Counted from the stretch's first letter, positions 1 to 11,896 are shown. The stretch: 64,000 nt of DNA from Begonia masoniana (GCA_022432975.1 CM039510.1:11420301-11484300); one strand, 5' to 3'. Translations and numbers: made by a program. Notes: generated from the sequence alone by a model not told the origin.

Positions 1-194
1 ATGAATTTACACTAGAAAGCGGAAACCCGAAAATCTCGGGCATTTTGACTTTCTCCTTTTCGTTCTATTTTTCTTAAACCCTTAAAATTCTCGGCATCCA
101 AATTCCAACAAAATATTCATTACATTAATAGCGAATTTCTTCCATTCAAATAAATTTAGGGACGGTTACATGGCCAAAAATGTTGGGTGTTACA
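1..194 (-). repeat. Probable LTR remnant cut by the window edge
   Basis: AT-rich non-coding sequence ending in GGGTGTTACA at 194. Read on the minus strand this gives the TGTAACACCC start typical of the LTRs in this window. An alternative edge is at 170, where TTTAGGGACGGTTACA resembles the plus-sense 3' end of the D LTR. No coding content is seen. The boundaries and family are inferred from termini only. Confidence 0.3.
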
Positions 195-219
195 AAAAAT
201 GTTATTGACACAACCTAAC

Positions 220-596
220 TGTGATGATCTGGATGTGTAAGTATGTGTACGATGGCTGCACGAACCGGAACCCAGATGGTGATACGTCCGCGCGGGCGAA
301 CCGGAAGGTGACGGGTCGTAAATAGGGGGTCGTCACAATCCCACATCGCTTGGGAAAGTATGTGAAAATGAAACATATGTAAAGAGACTCTCCCAAGATA
401 GTAAGACGCATTTTGGAGCACAATTGGCAACGGATCCCATAAGAACTCTGAAGTTAAAAGTGCTTCGGCGAGAGTAGTACCAGGTTGGGTGACCGACTAG
501 GAAATCCTCACCAAACAAAGCCGTGAGGGGAGGATATTGGGCTGCGGCCCAATCCCCAGAGCGGACAATATCTTGCTGGGAATAGGGGTCGTTACA
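220..596 (+). mobile_element. Cassandra TRIM solo LTR
   Basis: A 377-bp LTR starting TGTGATGATC and ending GGTCGTTACA, flanked by the perfect 5-bp duplication CTAAC (215-219 and 597-601). It matches the two LTRs of the Cassandra copy at 61029-61917, and its length equals that of the intact LTR there (377 bp). It contains a 5S-rRNA-like block in sense orientation, the defining feature of Cassandra terminal-repeat retrotransposons in miniature. No primer site or internal domain follows, so it is a solo LTR left by LTR-LTR recombination. It sits inside an old integrase relic. Confidence 0.9.
431..510 (+). promoter_or_regulatory. 5S-rRNA-like block inside the Cassandra LTR
   Basis: This segment follows the plant 5S rRNA body: CGGATCCCAT, GAACTCTGAAGTTAA, then GCGAGAGTAGTACCAGG and TTGGGTGACC. 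It keeps recognisable A-box (AGTTAAAAGTGC), intermediate element (GAGAGTAGTAC) and C-box (GGTTGGGTGACC) positions of the 5S internal promoter. The first part of the 5S gene (GGGTGCGAT type) is absent or changed. In Cassandra such blocks are known as possible Pol III promoters. Activity here is not shown. Confidence 0.85.
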
Positions 597-1050
597 CTAA
601 CTGTGGTAGTAAATCCAATCGATAAGTAACTAAACCAACTCATTCAACTATTTTGAATGGTTCAATATATCTGGGAGCAAACTTGCTCTTCATACTACAA
701 CAACTTATACCACAACACCGTCGAACATTCAAAAACACAATGTCCATAGTCTCAAACTAAACCTCTTTTCTTAGAGGTACGCATAACTTTTGTTTCAACT
801 ATGAACTATTTTTGTAACACCCCCGAACCCACCCCGGCTCGGTGCGCTACTTTGTTAACTCATACCACGTTTAAAACAAAATTTAAAATAATTGTCGATA
901 AATTTTCAACTCGATTTTTGGGTTTTTCGAACACTCGAAAATGGTTGAAAAATATATATAAAATACGTTTAAAACACGTCGAAAAATGTCGGGTTAAAGC
1001 AATAAGGAAAACCAAAAATTTAAAAAAAAAATGGGCTGGTCCAGTTTGGG

Positions 1051-1190
1051 CATCGTGTGCGCAGTACCTGCGCGCGTTACCGCTCACGCGCGAGGTGCCG
1101 ATCGATCGGCACTGGGCGCTGTGCAGTGCGCGCCTGCTGCGCGCGCTATGTGCGCACCTCCCAGCCCAGCACGCGCCTACTTCGGCCACC
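1051..1190. repeat. GC-rich palindrome cluster in LTR J
   Basis: A GC island inside an AT-rich LTR. It includes the perfect palindrome GCCGATCGATCGGC (about 1098-1111) and GCGC-rich runs such as GCGCGCCTGCTGCGCGCGC. Its near edge lies about 245 nt from the element-sense 3' end at 813, the same place as the clusters in LTRs of B, D and E. The overlapping 93-164-codon open frames are by-products of the GC content. Confidence 0.7.
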
Positions 1191-1664
1191 AGCGCACCTT
1201 TTCACTTTTCCTCAATTTTTCTTCAAACCAAACACTTCCAAATTACCAAAATTTATCCCACACATTCCAGACATCCCCGAATCCGTGTCCCGTAAAAATC
1301 TCGGAATACTGACTTAAAACGATTAGTGAAAACGGAGAGAAAAGTGAATACGACATTGTTTGTTATATGAAAAAAAATCGAGCAGAGTAACGACTAAAAT
1401 TCTATAAACCAAAACATAAAATCAAATAGTTTTAAAACACCATTATTTAAATACCAACCATCCAACAAAACAATCACTAACCACAATCATCCAAATTAGC
1501 TAGAAAACTATCTACAAAACAAAATACCAACAATGGCCACAAAACAACCCGAAGAACGTGGCCAAGACACCCCGACAAGTGCCCGCACCAGCATGCTCCA
1601 TGTGCCACCGACTTCTGTCTAGTCCTGGGCGCCCTCATCTAGCTCACCTGAATAAAAGTCGTCA

Positions 1665-2283
1665 CCTACACCAAAGAACACAAAACGTAAGACTAATGCT
1701 TAGCAAGTAGGGAATACAGAATGCCACAAAACTCAATGCAACCAATCCTATCACATGCGGTTTCTAACACTCAGTTGTGCTCGTTTCATGTTCGTTGCTT
1801 TAATCATTTCATAAGCCGTGTGGATTGAGTAGGCTCACATCCTATAACCGTCTAGGATGGCCACCCTCAGAACCATCAGAGCAAGACCAGATAGCAATCA
1901 TCCCATAACCGTCTAGGATGGCTATACAAAATCTCCCTCCGCGTCGATCCTAGAATCCTATAACCGTCTAGGAATTCATACTCACGACCATTACGTATTT
2001 TAGCTAGTCATCTTTCATAGAGGTCCACTCGGGGTGCTACACTCCAGCACTTGTTCCCGACAAGGCACTCTAATCAAGATTAATTTTGCAATTCCTTTTA
2101 TTTGATTACATTTCACGCTCGCAAATCAAACCATGCAAGAAAACTCGTATTTTGTTTAATTGAAAACCATGATGCATGTTAAAGAATATGCAACATAACA
2201 CAACGCGAAACAAACAACCATTAACCCTACCGTTCCATGGTGTAGGCCCAAAGGCGAAACGATTTCAAACCACTACTTACCTG
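1665..2283 (-). promoter_or_regulatory. Intron-like paired-arm module in LTR J
   Basis: In element sense (minus): donor-like CAGGTAAGT (2275-2283), first arm CCTACACCATGG (2235-2246), branch-like ACTTGCTAAGC near 1698-1708, and second arm ending TGGTGTAGG (1665-1676). The arms pair over nine bases (CCTACACCA with TGGTGTAGG). They are about 560 nt apart. Confidence 0.55.
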
Positions 2284-3741
2284 ATTGCTCGGCACTTGAA
2301 TGTTCACTTCGTCCAGCTAAACTATTCGCTCGACAACCTAACAAATATAAGAAAACAACTTAGAAAGCCACTAATCAATTCCAAGGGATTTTCTAACCAA
2401 AACTAAACAACAATTACACAATTCACAAGTCTAAACTCTAAAACCCGATTTTTCCACAAGTTTCGGTGTCCAACTTCAAACGGCCATAACTTATTCGTTT
2501 TTCAACGGATTTCGACGTGCCACCCCAATCCGTAAATCTTTACACGTCTACTATCCATTGAAACACTCAAATTCAACAACTAAACCACTTGACCAATCCG
2601 AAAATGCAGAAACAGAATCGGCGCCCTTTGATTTAAAACCTGATTTTTCCATAACTCACTTCCAATCTCAAATCTATCTTTAAAAACAACCTAAACTAAC
2701 ATAATTAGAGATTTAAACCATCAATTAGGAGGAAAACTAGCAAGGGAAACACAATTTTCGGAGCTCCCAATCTAGGGTTTTTAAACCCTAACTAAAATCA
2801 ACCAAAACATCTAAAATCAACAATAAATCATACCAAACTCAAAACCCACTCAACTTGTAACGCCCCGAGTCTCCACGACCCGGTTCGCTATAGGGACTAC
2901 TCTGGCTAACACAACTCTCCCAACTATTCCGCTCGCTTAAACCTCCAACGCTGGAAATACCTTCCAATAAAACTCACGCAACAAAATTAAAACTAACCTC
3001 CCTGAAGCTCTCTTATATCCTACCTAGCTGCCTAGACTCACTAATTTCCCTTAATGCTAACCATTAAGCACCACGGTGTCCTCCCCAAAAATTTTGGTAG
3101 AGTAACACCTGAAAATGGCGGCCCCAAAATGCTAAGTACCTGCCAACAAATAATCCCAACCAAATCCAGAATATTCCTACTCAACTATCCAGCATACGAA
3201 ATCTCCAAATAGCAGTAACTAGGGAAATTAAAGTACTATCATCCATAAGCGAAGACAATTCACAGTATAGAGCGACACATCACCCTTAACTATATATATA
3301 TATATACAACGAATACAAAATACCCCCACAAAAAAACAAAAGTCCTACTCTCGATCAACACCATACACGGCTGCATGGGTCGGGTCGCCCTAACACTGCC
3401 ATCAACCAGGGCCCTGGTCGCACGCCACCAACTGCCACCTACTTTGGATCAGGCTCTCGATACTCACCCTCCTGCTCAGCAGTCCCTACACCACAGAACA
3501 CACTATAAGCTCAAAGCTTAGCAAGTAGAGTGTTAAAAATAAACATGAAGTAAGAAAACTGGTTATGCAATCCTAACACATGCACGTCTCTACACACGTT
3601 GTCATCACCTCACCGCATCGCATCTCACCGAGGTTTGAAATGTAACCGCACCGGGCAGTCAGTCCTTACACCGCACTGTTTACCGGCATGTCACCACCGT
3701 CCCAGTACCTCCAGGAACGGGGTCCACAAGTCACACCCAAA

Positions 3742-3762
3742 CCCCCCCCCCCCCCCCCCCCC
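3742..3762. repeat. Poly-C tract
   Basis: Twenty-one consecutive C residues just before the 109-bp tandem array in LTR G. The exact length is the kind of thing sequencing gets wrong. Confidence 0.9.
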
Positions 3763-3775
3763 ACCGCACTGTTTA

Positions 3776-4211
3776 CCTTTATAACGGTCCCCGAGGCGTT
3801 ACGTATCTCCATCCCTCGGTTTTAACCTCCACCACGTGGCGTTACGTCCTGTCATCCCACGTAGTCAGGTCGCCCCGTACTCTACCTTTATAACGGTCCC
3901 TGAGGCGTTACGTATCGCCATCCCTCAGTTTTAACCACGACCACGTGGCGTTACGTCTCGTCGTCTCACGTAGTCAGGTGGCCCCGTACTCTACCTTTAT
4001 AATGGTCCCCGAGGTGTTACGTATCACCATCCCTCAGTTTTAACCTCGACCACGTGGCGTTACGTCCCGCCGTCCCACGTAGTTAGGTGGCCCCGTACTC
4101 TACCTTTATAACGGTCCCCGAGGCGTTACGTTTCGCCATCCCTCGATTTTAACCTCGACCACGTGGCGTTACGTCCCGCCGTCCCACGTAGTCAGGTGGC
4201 ACCGTTCCTCA
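3776..4211. repeat. 109-bp tandem repeat, four copies
   Basis: The start CCTTTATAA recurs at 3776, 3885, 3994 and 4103, an exact 109-bp period. Each unit contains GAGGCGTTACGTA (or a one-base variant), a CCATCCCTCGG-like run, CCACGTGGCGTTACGT and a CGTAGTCAGGT-like end. Copies differ by a few substitutions, mainly transitions. It lies inside the LTR G module. Confidence 0.9.
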
Positions 4212-4239
4212 CCTCCTCTACTCTCCAGTCATGCTGCAT

Positions 4240-5140
4240 ACTAACCATACCAACTAACAACGACTCCACATACACATCACAAGACTCACAGCATACATAC
4301 AACTGACCCACAACCTGCGCAAGACTCACAGCCTACGTAGAACTCACCCACAGCCTGCACAAGACTCACAGCCTACACACTATGACCAACTATCAACGAC
4401 TTCTCATTCACATCCGTACCTACAACCCACCACGTACGCAAGACTCACAACATACCACTAACGACGACTACCCATACACTTACGTACTTATAGCCACAAC
4501 ACACACAAGACTCACATCCTACACACTATGACCAACTATCGACGACTTCACATCCACATCACATCACGAAAGTACCTAAGACTCACAACCTGCATACCAT
4601 GACCAACTAACGAGGACTTCACATCCACATCCGTACCTACGACCAACCACGTACGCAAGACTCACAACTTACATACCATGACCCACAACTTCACCAGACT
4701 CACAACCTACACACGACTGACTCACCACCTACGCACGACTGACTCACCACCTACTTACGACTGACCCACACGACCCACCACCTACGCACGACATATCCAC
4801 GACCTCACCAAACTCACCACCTATGCACGACTGACCCACAACCTCACCAAACTCACCACCTATGCACGACTTACCCACAACCTCACCAAACTCACAACCT
4901 ACGCATGACTGACTCACCACCTACGCACGACTGACCAACAATTTCACCAGACTGACCACCTACGCACGACTGACCCATAACCTCACCAAACTCACAACCT
5001 ACGCATGACTGACTCACCACCTACGCACGACTGACCCACAACCTCACCAGACTCACAACATACCTCTAACAACGACTACACATACACATCACATACAGAC
5101 TACTCATGACATACACACGACTCACAACATGCAAACAACT
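4240..5140. repeat. Degenerate C/A-rich minisatellite
   Basis: Overlapping short units such as CCACCTACGCACGACTGA and ACCTCACCAAACTCAC repeat dozens of times with shifting order, giving a higher-order pattern most regular at 4680-5060. It is strongly strand-biased (few G on the plus strand). Part of LTR G; no coding capacity. Confidence 0.85.
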
Positions 5141-6954
5141 GTGGTGTAGGCCCTTCTGGGCGACTCTTAGGTATTTAAAACCACACTATTACTTACCTGG
5201 CATCCTAGCTCGCTGAGGATGCTTGGTTCCCTATCCACCTACGGCTCGACCTACGACAAACATTCAAATTTCATTAAAATCAAGCTTACATTCACCAATT
5301 TACTCTCAAACTACTATTTCTAGTCTAACCCAACTAAAACCTAACTAAACGAGCCACTAATTTGGGTTCAGTAAAAACCGACCTACAACTTCAGACGCGC
5401 GTAACTTTTGCGTCGGTTATAAAAATAGAACGATCCCAGCAACCACATATTCCTCTAATAACGTAGTTTTGCCTGCCCAAAAAGGGAATTTAAAAAGAAC
5501 GACCATAACGGTCCAAAACCCGAAAAACAAAAATCGGTATATTATACTAAAATGTCTAAAATTTAGCTTTCGATCCAAATTCCTTAATTTCAAGATCAAT
5601 TAATCCCAAACAGATTAACTTAAGCTTGACACAACATGATTTGATGGTTCCCCACACGGAAACTCAATTTTCACCTAAACTTTGAAAAGTATGCTTATCC
5701 GAATGACTCGATTTCAGCGGCTAAACGCTCACCATACAACCTATTTTAACATACTAAAAGGAATTTTAAAACGATAAATTGTAGCTAAGTGAAATGCACC
5801 AAAAACAAAATCGGTTTTACATTAAAAGTCCAAAATTCAACTTCAATCCGATTTTCACGAATTTCTTCACCAATCAGCCACCATACACCCAATTAGCAAA
5901 ATCTAACAAAACTCTAAGGCTTCAAACAAGAAAACACGAAGAACACATATTGGGAGTTCTCTATTTTTCGCTCAAATTGAGCTCCTCACAGCTCGGCGAC
6001 CATTACTAGTCCAAGGGTTGACAAACCCATGCCAAGAACTCCAAAAATCGGCCAATGATCGGAACCAAATTTGGCTCGTCACTCACGGCCTCAAACCAAA
6101 CCGAAAACAGGGCAAAGATCGAGCTTACTCGTCGGTTTGTGCGCGGAGATAGCCCAGACCTGCTCGCCGCTGTCGTCTTGCAGGAAAACGTCGGAAGTCA
6201 CCGGTGGTTTTGCTCGGCCGGTCGTCGCCCTCACCCCTGTCTCCGATCGGGCCTCTCGTGTTCACGTAGCAGAATGGTTCTTTGAAGCCATTCTACTGTT
6301 TTAAGAGAAAACCTAGTGTTTTCTCTTAAAACACAATTTAAAATAGCTAATTACCGTTTTTCCCTCACGTGAATTCAGCCTCTCCGAAACTTCGTTAAAT
6401 CCTGTTCTTAGACTGTTAAATTTCTATAACTTGACTCTCACCTCACCTCAATATAACTCCTCCACCGAAACTCCCGAGAAATAGTTTAATTAACCTAATA
6501 GCTAACCTAACTTAAATTAATTAAAATAACCCGAAAAATCTGGGGTATTACATAACTTACCACTCAAAACCCTTGCAAGGATTGAAGAAAATGGAGGAGA
6601 AGGATCGGCTATGGAGGGGAAGAGAACCGAGAGAAAATGAAGGAGAAAGAAGAAAAATTTTCATTTAACCTAAAAAGTTTTTCTCTTTTAATTTTCTTCC
6701 ACTAATTTCTTTAAAATTCCAAATCAACCCTCCCTTTTTCTCTCTTAAATTCCAACGTGAAGCATCACTTGAAATGCCCTTTCATTCTCACACTTCTTTT
6801 CCATTTCATTGGCTTAAATCCTTTGACTTGTCAACCATAGCTTTTTGACTCTTCATTTTGTTCAACACTTAAACCCTCATCACTTAACATTAAGCTATCC
6901 TACCGCATCTAAGTCAAATGTCACACACGTTATAGAAAAATTTTGGATGTTACA

Positions 6955-7620
6955 GTTTTTAGCCATTCTTTGATTACTTGTACTTCTCACTTGTCTTTAA
7001 ATTAAATCAGGCATGAGAGTAACATGCTCTTTAGCTCAGCCCAATACATAGGTGATCTGCACGGTCTCTCATATAAAGCTTCATATGGAAAAACGTCAAT
7101 GCTAGTCTGATAGTTGTTGTTACAAACAAATTCCATGAATGGCTAGTTATTCACTCAACTATCACCAAAATCACAAATAAACAACCTCAGCATATCCTCG
7201 AGAATCTAAATAGTACGATCATACTGACCATCCATTTGAGAATGATGAGTAGTACTCAAATTAAGCTTAGTGCTCAAAGCTTTTTAAAGGGCTCCCCAAA
7301 ATTTTGAGATGAAACTCAGATATCTGTCTAACACAATACTTGAAAGAATATCATGAAGACAAATGATGTTATGAATATACAACTTTCTCAACCTCGTCAA
7401 AGAGAAATCTATTTTGAAAAAAATTAAACTTGTAGACTTTGTCAATCTACCTACTACAACTACATCGAATATTTAAATAGTCCTCAATAAAACATTCACA
7501 AAATCTATAGTGATTCTATCATATTTCCACTTATGGATAGGTAGAGGTTGCAACAATCTAGCCGTCCTTTTTGTGTGGCAAGTTAGCTCCCAGATATATT
7601 AGACCATTTAGATTTATAGA
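6955..7620 (-). pseudogene. Old Ty3/gypsy integrase core relic
   Basis: The continuation of the relic interrupted by J. Aligned by eye with the antisense integrase of B (29200-29720), the order is the same: the region of [10 protein letters not shown] and APYEALYG near 7050-7085, the NNSF segment near 7110-7130, and the EWKWE segment near 7500-7560. Many substitutions, stops and indels leave no frame. This is the oldest pol sequence on the left side of the window. Confidence 0.6.
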
Positions 7621-10600
7621 GCGTGTTGGTTAGGTGGCTTAATGACTGGATCTATTGCCATAGTTAAATTACGTTCACAACGTCTTCCATGTTTCTAATT
7701 GAGGAAATACATCTCTATCCCATCACACATTATTTGCAGGACTAAGGTAACTATCCAAGAAGACGTTTCTTGTGAGGAAAGGCCTAAAAAAATTATGGGT
7801 CATTAAAATAGAGTTTTGCACTATAGTTAGATACTTTTGGTTTCGGTTTAGTGGAAAAACTATTGAATCTGATATGATGGTCAAATATCACTAATTGTTC
7901 GAAGGCACTTTTGAAGTTGTTCTAAATTTTCTTATTGCGAGAGAATGTGATATATGTAGCGTTAGAAATAAGGTAATTAATATTTGATTAGAAAAGATAT
8001 AATTTTCTTTCCTTTTGATCCCTCTTATTCTTGAATAAAGTAGGGAGTTCTATTGTGACCTTAGATATTGTCAGAAATTTGGGAGAAGAAGTTTGGAATC
8101 AGAGTCTAGGTTTTCCCTTGGTAAGATATTGATCATAATTTATTTTTGGAATATTAGGATGAAAGATAAATTGTAATAGAAGGACGTATTTGCATATAGA
8201 CATAACCTGAATTGTTGATCAGTGCATTGCCATCAACGTACCCTAGATTTATTTCTCCTCTCCTTTAGCTTTTGGATGAATGTAGTGAATCAAAATTATG
8301 CTTTTAAATATTTCTGAAAGTTAAGAATGGTTTGGATAAAAGTTGGGTAGGAAATTATGGAAATTTAGTTGAAAGCCAGTGGCCGGCATCAAAGAAGACG
8401 ACGTTGGACCGCAGCTCAAAATTTGTTGAGTCGCCACTCTGCTGCCAATGGGTTGAGGCCCAACCCTTGATTGCCGCACACCACAGCTTCTTGGGCCGCA
8501 ATTCAGTTGTCTCGGGTTACGTCGTCTTGACATGTTTTGGTCGCCACTCGATAAGCTTTAGTCGCGACGCAGACCTTATTGTACACAAAAATTTTATTTT
8601 TCAACTGTATCGTTTTTGAGTAATTTTTGGCCAAAAATGTTGAATTTAACATGTGGAGTTTCAAGCCTAATCCATGATAGGGTGACGGTTAGTATCGAGA
8701 CTTAAAAATGTTGGACCTTCTCAGATTCTTAGAATTCAATATTATTTGAGCTTTGGCTTTTGGTAGGCCCGTTGTGAGGTCGGAGTTTATTTTTATTTCT
8801 GACATCATTGTTTTCAAAACTCTATTTTGAGATGTGTTCTCATATAAAATGACATTTCCAATCGATTATTTGTGTTTTTTTTTCTATATCATGTATATAT
8901 TTTCACTGGGCATATTTACTTGGAGTACGCACATTTTATTTTGATCATCTTTGTCATATGGACCAAGTCTGATCGACTCAGGAATGGGTATTGTTTTCTT
9001 TACGTACATTTAACAGTGAAAAAATGTGTATGTTTGTGTTAACTAGAGTAATGAGACAACTTAATGTGTCGTGTCCCTGAGCAGACTATTTTATATATAT
9101 ACCACACCATAGTTGAATATTTTTAATGATTGCCCTACTACTTGTCCTGCAAATGAGATTTTAAGAAAAAATTTTGAACTTGTCATGCTCTCCCATATTT
9201 TTTAATATTAAATGTTGAATATAATTTTTTTTTTTTCCATTGAGTTAAGTCGACTCATCTGAAATGACTCCCCACTTTTAGGTCTTAGCTAAGAAGAACA
9301 CCATTTCCCGATTAAGAACTGAGCCCGGTGACCTTTTTTTTCCTATTTATTTTAAAATTTGTTTTCCGAGAGACTTTTATGAGTTTGATCTTGGTTTAGA
9401 CTTTTATTATTATTTTATTTTGGCACATTTACCTTAGACTTATATTATTAGTTTATCTTGGTGTGACTTCTTGATTCTCTTTTTAGCCCAATGGGATTAG
9501 GCCCTGACTTTTATTTGTATTCAAGTCTTCTTCTACTGCAAAATAAATAGCTTGAAGTTAAGGGTCGGATGACTCAGTTCGTTTTCTAGTCGAGTCATTC
9601 CTCTTCATGTTGCGAATTTATCACAGGTCGTGACTCCCTAATATATATCTCCGACTTTGTACTTTGCTTTGATATATGCACTTTTGAAAAGAGATAAATC
9701 ACATGGAGTGAGGTAGAAGCCTAGTAAATACGTGTTAATACTTAATAATCATTACACAACATCGTCATATAATTAACGCTCATTATGATTATCATCTCTT
9801 AAGACCTAGTATTACTCATTAATCGACCTAAAACTCCATAATGCAAATGTAAAGGCTCAAATACAAGAGATAATATTCCACCCAACCTAATATATGACTA
9901 TGTATGCCTATTAAATGCAATTCCTACTGTACAAATAGTCGTCCATATTATACAAGCGAACTTCCATGGCCCCCAACTGTTGTGATCTATACTGAACTTA
10001 TAGCTATACTAATATTTTATCCATATGCAAACTTCTATGTCTTCATTGGCTATTCTTGTCTCATCCATTTCAAAGGCCCCCAATAAGAGAAACAAATCAA
10101 GTCATGGTTGGCCCAACCAACAAGTCAATAGAATGATCAAACACGCAAGAAGCGAGGCCCAAAATTCCTCTTTACACATGTGAACAACTATTGGTGTATA
10201 CTCACAACTAGATCATGATAGACTGCTCATATAACAGTATAAAACTACCTATAGCCTCATGTATGTAAACTACACCAATCATACAAAAAATTATCCCAAC
10301 TACTCATAAGAACAATGTAGAAAGAGGCATACAATGAATACAAAAACAAACCACTATGTCTAATTATTAGAGGGAAAACATCGGGCTCACTATACAAAGA
10401 ACTTATGATGGGCATATACAGCAAGTGAGAATTTAGTTTCAGACATTGTGAAGTTATCACTATTGTGTTAAATGAGACAGATGTAATTTTCAGGTGACAA
10501 AGTGAAGTTTTTGGACATGCTAAATTTTGAGATGATGTCTTTTGGGCAAGCTAAGATTGAGGTTGTGTTGACATTGAACGTTTCAATACTTCTTTTTTAT

Positions 10601-11214
10601 TTTTAGAGTCTCTTGAGTTGGGGTGATTATTACGACCATTTTGCTGAAAGATTTTTCTCTATTATCTTGCTATTGAGTCAAAAGAGTTGATGTTCTATGA
10701 GATCCTTTTTTGTCAATCAAATATGAAGATTTTCTAACGATATTGTGCTCATTTTGTAGGTGATCATGGAGGAAAGTGCATCTAAGATATTAAATACATT
10801 AAACCAACTTATAAATCTCTTATGGAGTTTTTCATGATAAAAGAAGTGGAGATTCAAGAATAAGTTTAAAAGACATAGTAAGCATTCCAAGAGTGCTGAC
10901 AATCTTACCACTAAAGAGTATTTAGCAAAGTTGGCAGCCTTCATCATGTGCTACGAGATCCATCAATTCACATTTAAGTTTTGAAATTAACTAATGATAA
11001 CTCTAGTGTTTATCCTTTAGGTGGATATGGAGAGAGATTTATTCAAAACATCATTTACAACAATGTAATATCCACTTACGTTATGGAGTTCTTCAAGTTG
11101 AAGCATGAGTGGAAATCTAAGCACAAGGTAGGAGATTTATAAATCATTCCAAGTCTGCTTACAATCTAACCCTTGAGGAGTTTTTGAAAAATTTGGAACG
11201 CTTCTCAACCTTGA
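7621..11214. other. AT-rich intergenic stretch, nothing recognised
   Basis: No open frame longer than about 95 codons and none with recognisable motifs. A short GC-richer patch occurs at 8370-8560. A phrase at about 8627-8645 (TTGGCCAAAAATGTTG) echoes 170-186, perhaps a shared LTR fragment. Probably decayed repeats. Confidence 0.5.
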
Positions 11215-11400
11215 ATGAAAGTGTTCTTCATATAGATTATAGCTGACATCTGAAACTTTCGAGAATGAGATGAATCATAAAATTTGACCATCATTCGCTA
11301 TGTCAAATATACCTGAAACAGAGAGCTTTGTTTCAATTTAATAAGCCATTTTCTCTATTATCCAAACGTGAAGACCAAAATCAACTCAAATAAGGGGATT
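11215..11400. repeat. Dispersed repeat, copy 1
   Basis: Matches 13470-13640 in the same orientation over about 170 bp, with shared stretches around GTGTTCTT..ATAGATT, TGACATCT, ATGTCAAATA and AGAGAGCTT. The class is unknown; it may be part of a decayed LTR element. Confidence 0.55.
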
Positions 11401-11570
11401 GAAGATAATCTCTAAAATTTTTAGAGATTAATAAGATATAATAATCTGAACACCGATGTTGGTTTGAAAATGTGATAAGTATGCATCTTTTGGGTTTTGG
11501 AAATTCTTTTGAAGAATGCACTCCAACAATCTGAATATGAGAGTTTTTGTAATCTAATGAGGATGACTAC

Positions 11571-11891
11571 TGACAGAAAGTGAGAGGGTAGAACTCATTC
11601 CAAAAGCTAGCTTAAGGAGTGAGAGAATTCCTCTCATATTTATACAGAACCGTTTTGCTTTGGTTCTGTCGATGTAGGACAACACCCATCCCCACGTCTA
11701 GCATGATAGGTTTTTCTTTCCTTCACGTCTAGCGTGTTTAATCGGTCCTTACATCGTACAGATTTAGCTCTGATACCATGATAGAAAGTGAGAGAGTAGA
11801 ACTAGCTCCAAAAGTTAACTCAAAGAGTGGGAGAATCCCCTCATATTTATACAGGACCATTTTGTTTTGGTTCTGTTAATGTAGGACAACA
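11571..11891 (-). mobile_element. SMART/TRIM-type miniature LTR retrotransposon, complete, 321 bp
   Basis: Two near-identical direct terminal repeats, 11571-11684 (114 bp) and 11779-11891 (113 bp), both TGAYAGAAAGTGAGAG to GTAGGACAACA, enclose a 94-bp interior. Directly next to the right repeat is AGCTCTGATACCA (11766-11778). Its complement TGGTATCAGAGCT is an initiator-Met tRNA primer site on the minus strand. Next to the left repeat, CCCATCCCCAC is a polypurine tract on the minus strand. The flanks are the perfect duplication ACTAC (11566-11570, 11892-11896). There is no coding capacity, so it must have been moved in trans. Confidence 0.9.
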
Positions 11892-11896
11892 ACTAC

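Larger units (their letters stand above)
195..812 (-). pseudogene. Old Ty3/gypsy integrase C-terminal relic, split by a Cassandra solo LTR
   Basis: After removal of the Cassandra insertion at 220-596, the flanks read as a decayed minus-strand copy of the region after the integrase core. The wording of 602-700 (unequal-length repeats of the type 'gtagtaaatccaatcgat' and 'ggttcaatatatctggg') resembles the antisense of the integrase C-terminal domain found in Ty3 elements. There is no open frame. The same relic resumes after solo LTR J at 6955. The assignment rests on weak similarity recognised by eye. Confidence 0.4.
3485..5200 (-). promoter_or_regulatory. Intron-like paired-arm module in LTR G
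   Basis: In element sense: donor-like CCAGGTAAGT (5191-5200), first arm CCTACACCACAG (5139-5150), branch-like ACTTGCTAAGC (about 3516-3526), second arm CTGTGGTGTAGG (3485-3496). The arms are a perfect 12-nt complement. The spacer is about 1.64 kb, three times that of other families, because the minisatellites lie within it. Confidence 0.6.
2856..6552 (-). mobile_element. Solo LTR G with expanded internal minisatellites, nested in J
   Basis: On the plus strand it starts TGTAACGCCCCGAGTC and ends GGGGTATTACA. The flanks are CAACT (2851-2855) and TAACT (6553-6557), a TSD with one transition. It is related to F: the segment 3060-3290 matches the antisense of 62170-62480 closely. At 3.7 kb it is long for this group because of a 21-C tract, a 109-bp tandem array and a 0.9-kb minisatellite between the two arms of the LTR module. 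No internal domain or primer site is seen. Confidence 0.75.
813..6954 (-). mobile_element. Solo LTR J (Ty3/gypsy type), interrupted by solo LTR G
   Basis: On the plus strand it starts TGTAACACCCCCGAACC and ends TTGGATGTTACA, with imperfect 5-bp repeats ATTTT (808-812) and GTTTT (6955-6959). Removing G (2856-6552 plus its TSD) leaves about 2.44 kb, similar to the other LTRs here. In element sense (minus) it carries the GTAAGT / CCTACACCA / TGGTGTAGG module (1665-2283) and a GC-rich palindrome cluster about 245 nt from its 3' end (1058-1190). No gag, pol, primer site or second LTR is seen, so I call it a solo LTR. One TSD base has diverged, which suggests age. Confidence 0.7.

Noticed and set aside
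431..510. 5S rRNA gene
   Set aside because: The match covers only the body of 5S and lies inside a TSD-flanked 377-bp LTR that also occurs twice at 61029-61917. It is Cassandra LTR, not a 5S gene.
801..1295. 164-codon open frame
   Set aside because: It spans an LTR start and a GC-rich palindrome cluster; other frames are open there too and no domain is seen.
3742..3762. Poly-C run as a quadruplex signal
   Set aside because: A single homopolymer inside a variable array; its length is uncertain and nothing else supports a function.
8321..8619. Possible short gene in a GC-richer patch
   Set aside because: 95-codon and 70-codon frames on opposite strands, with no motif and no matching neighbour; not supported.
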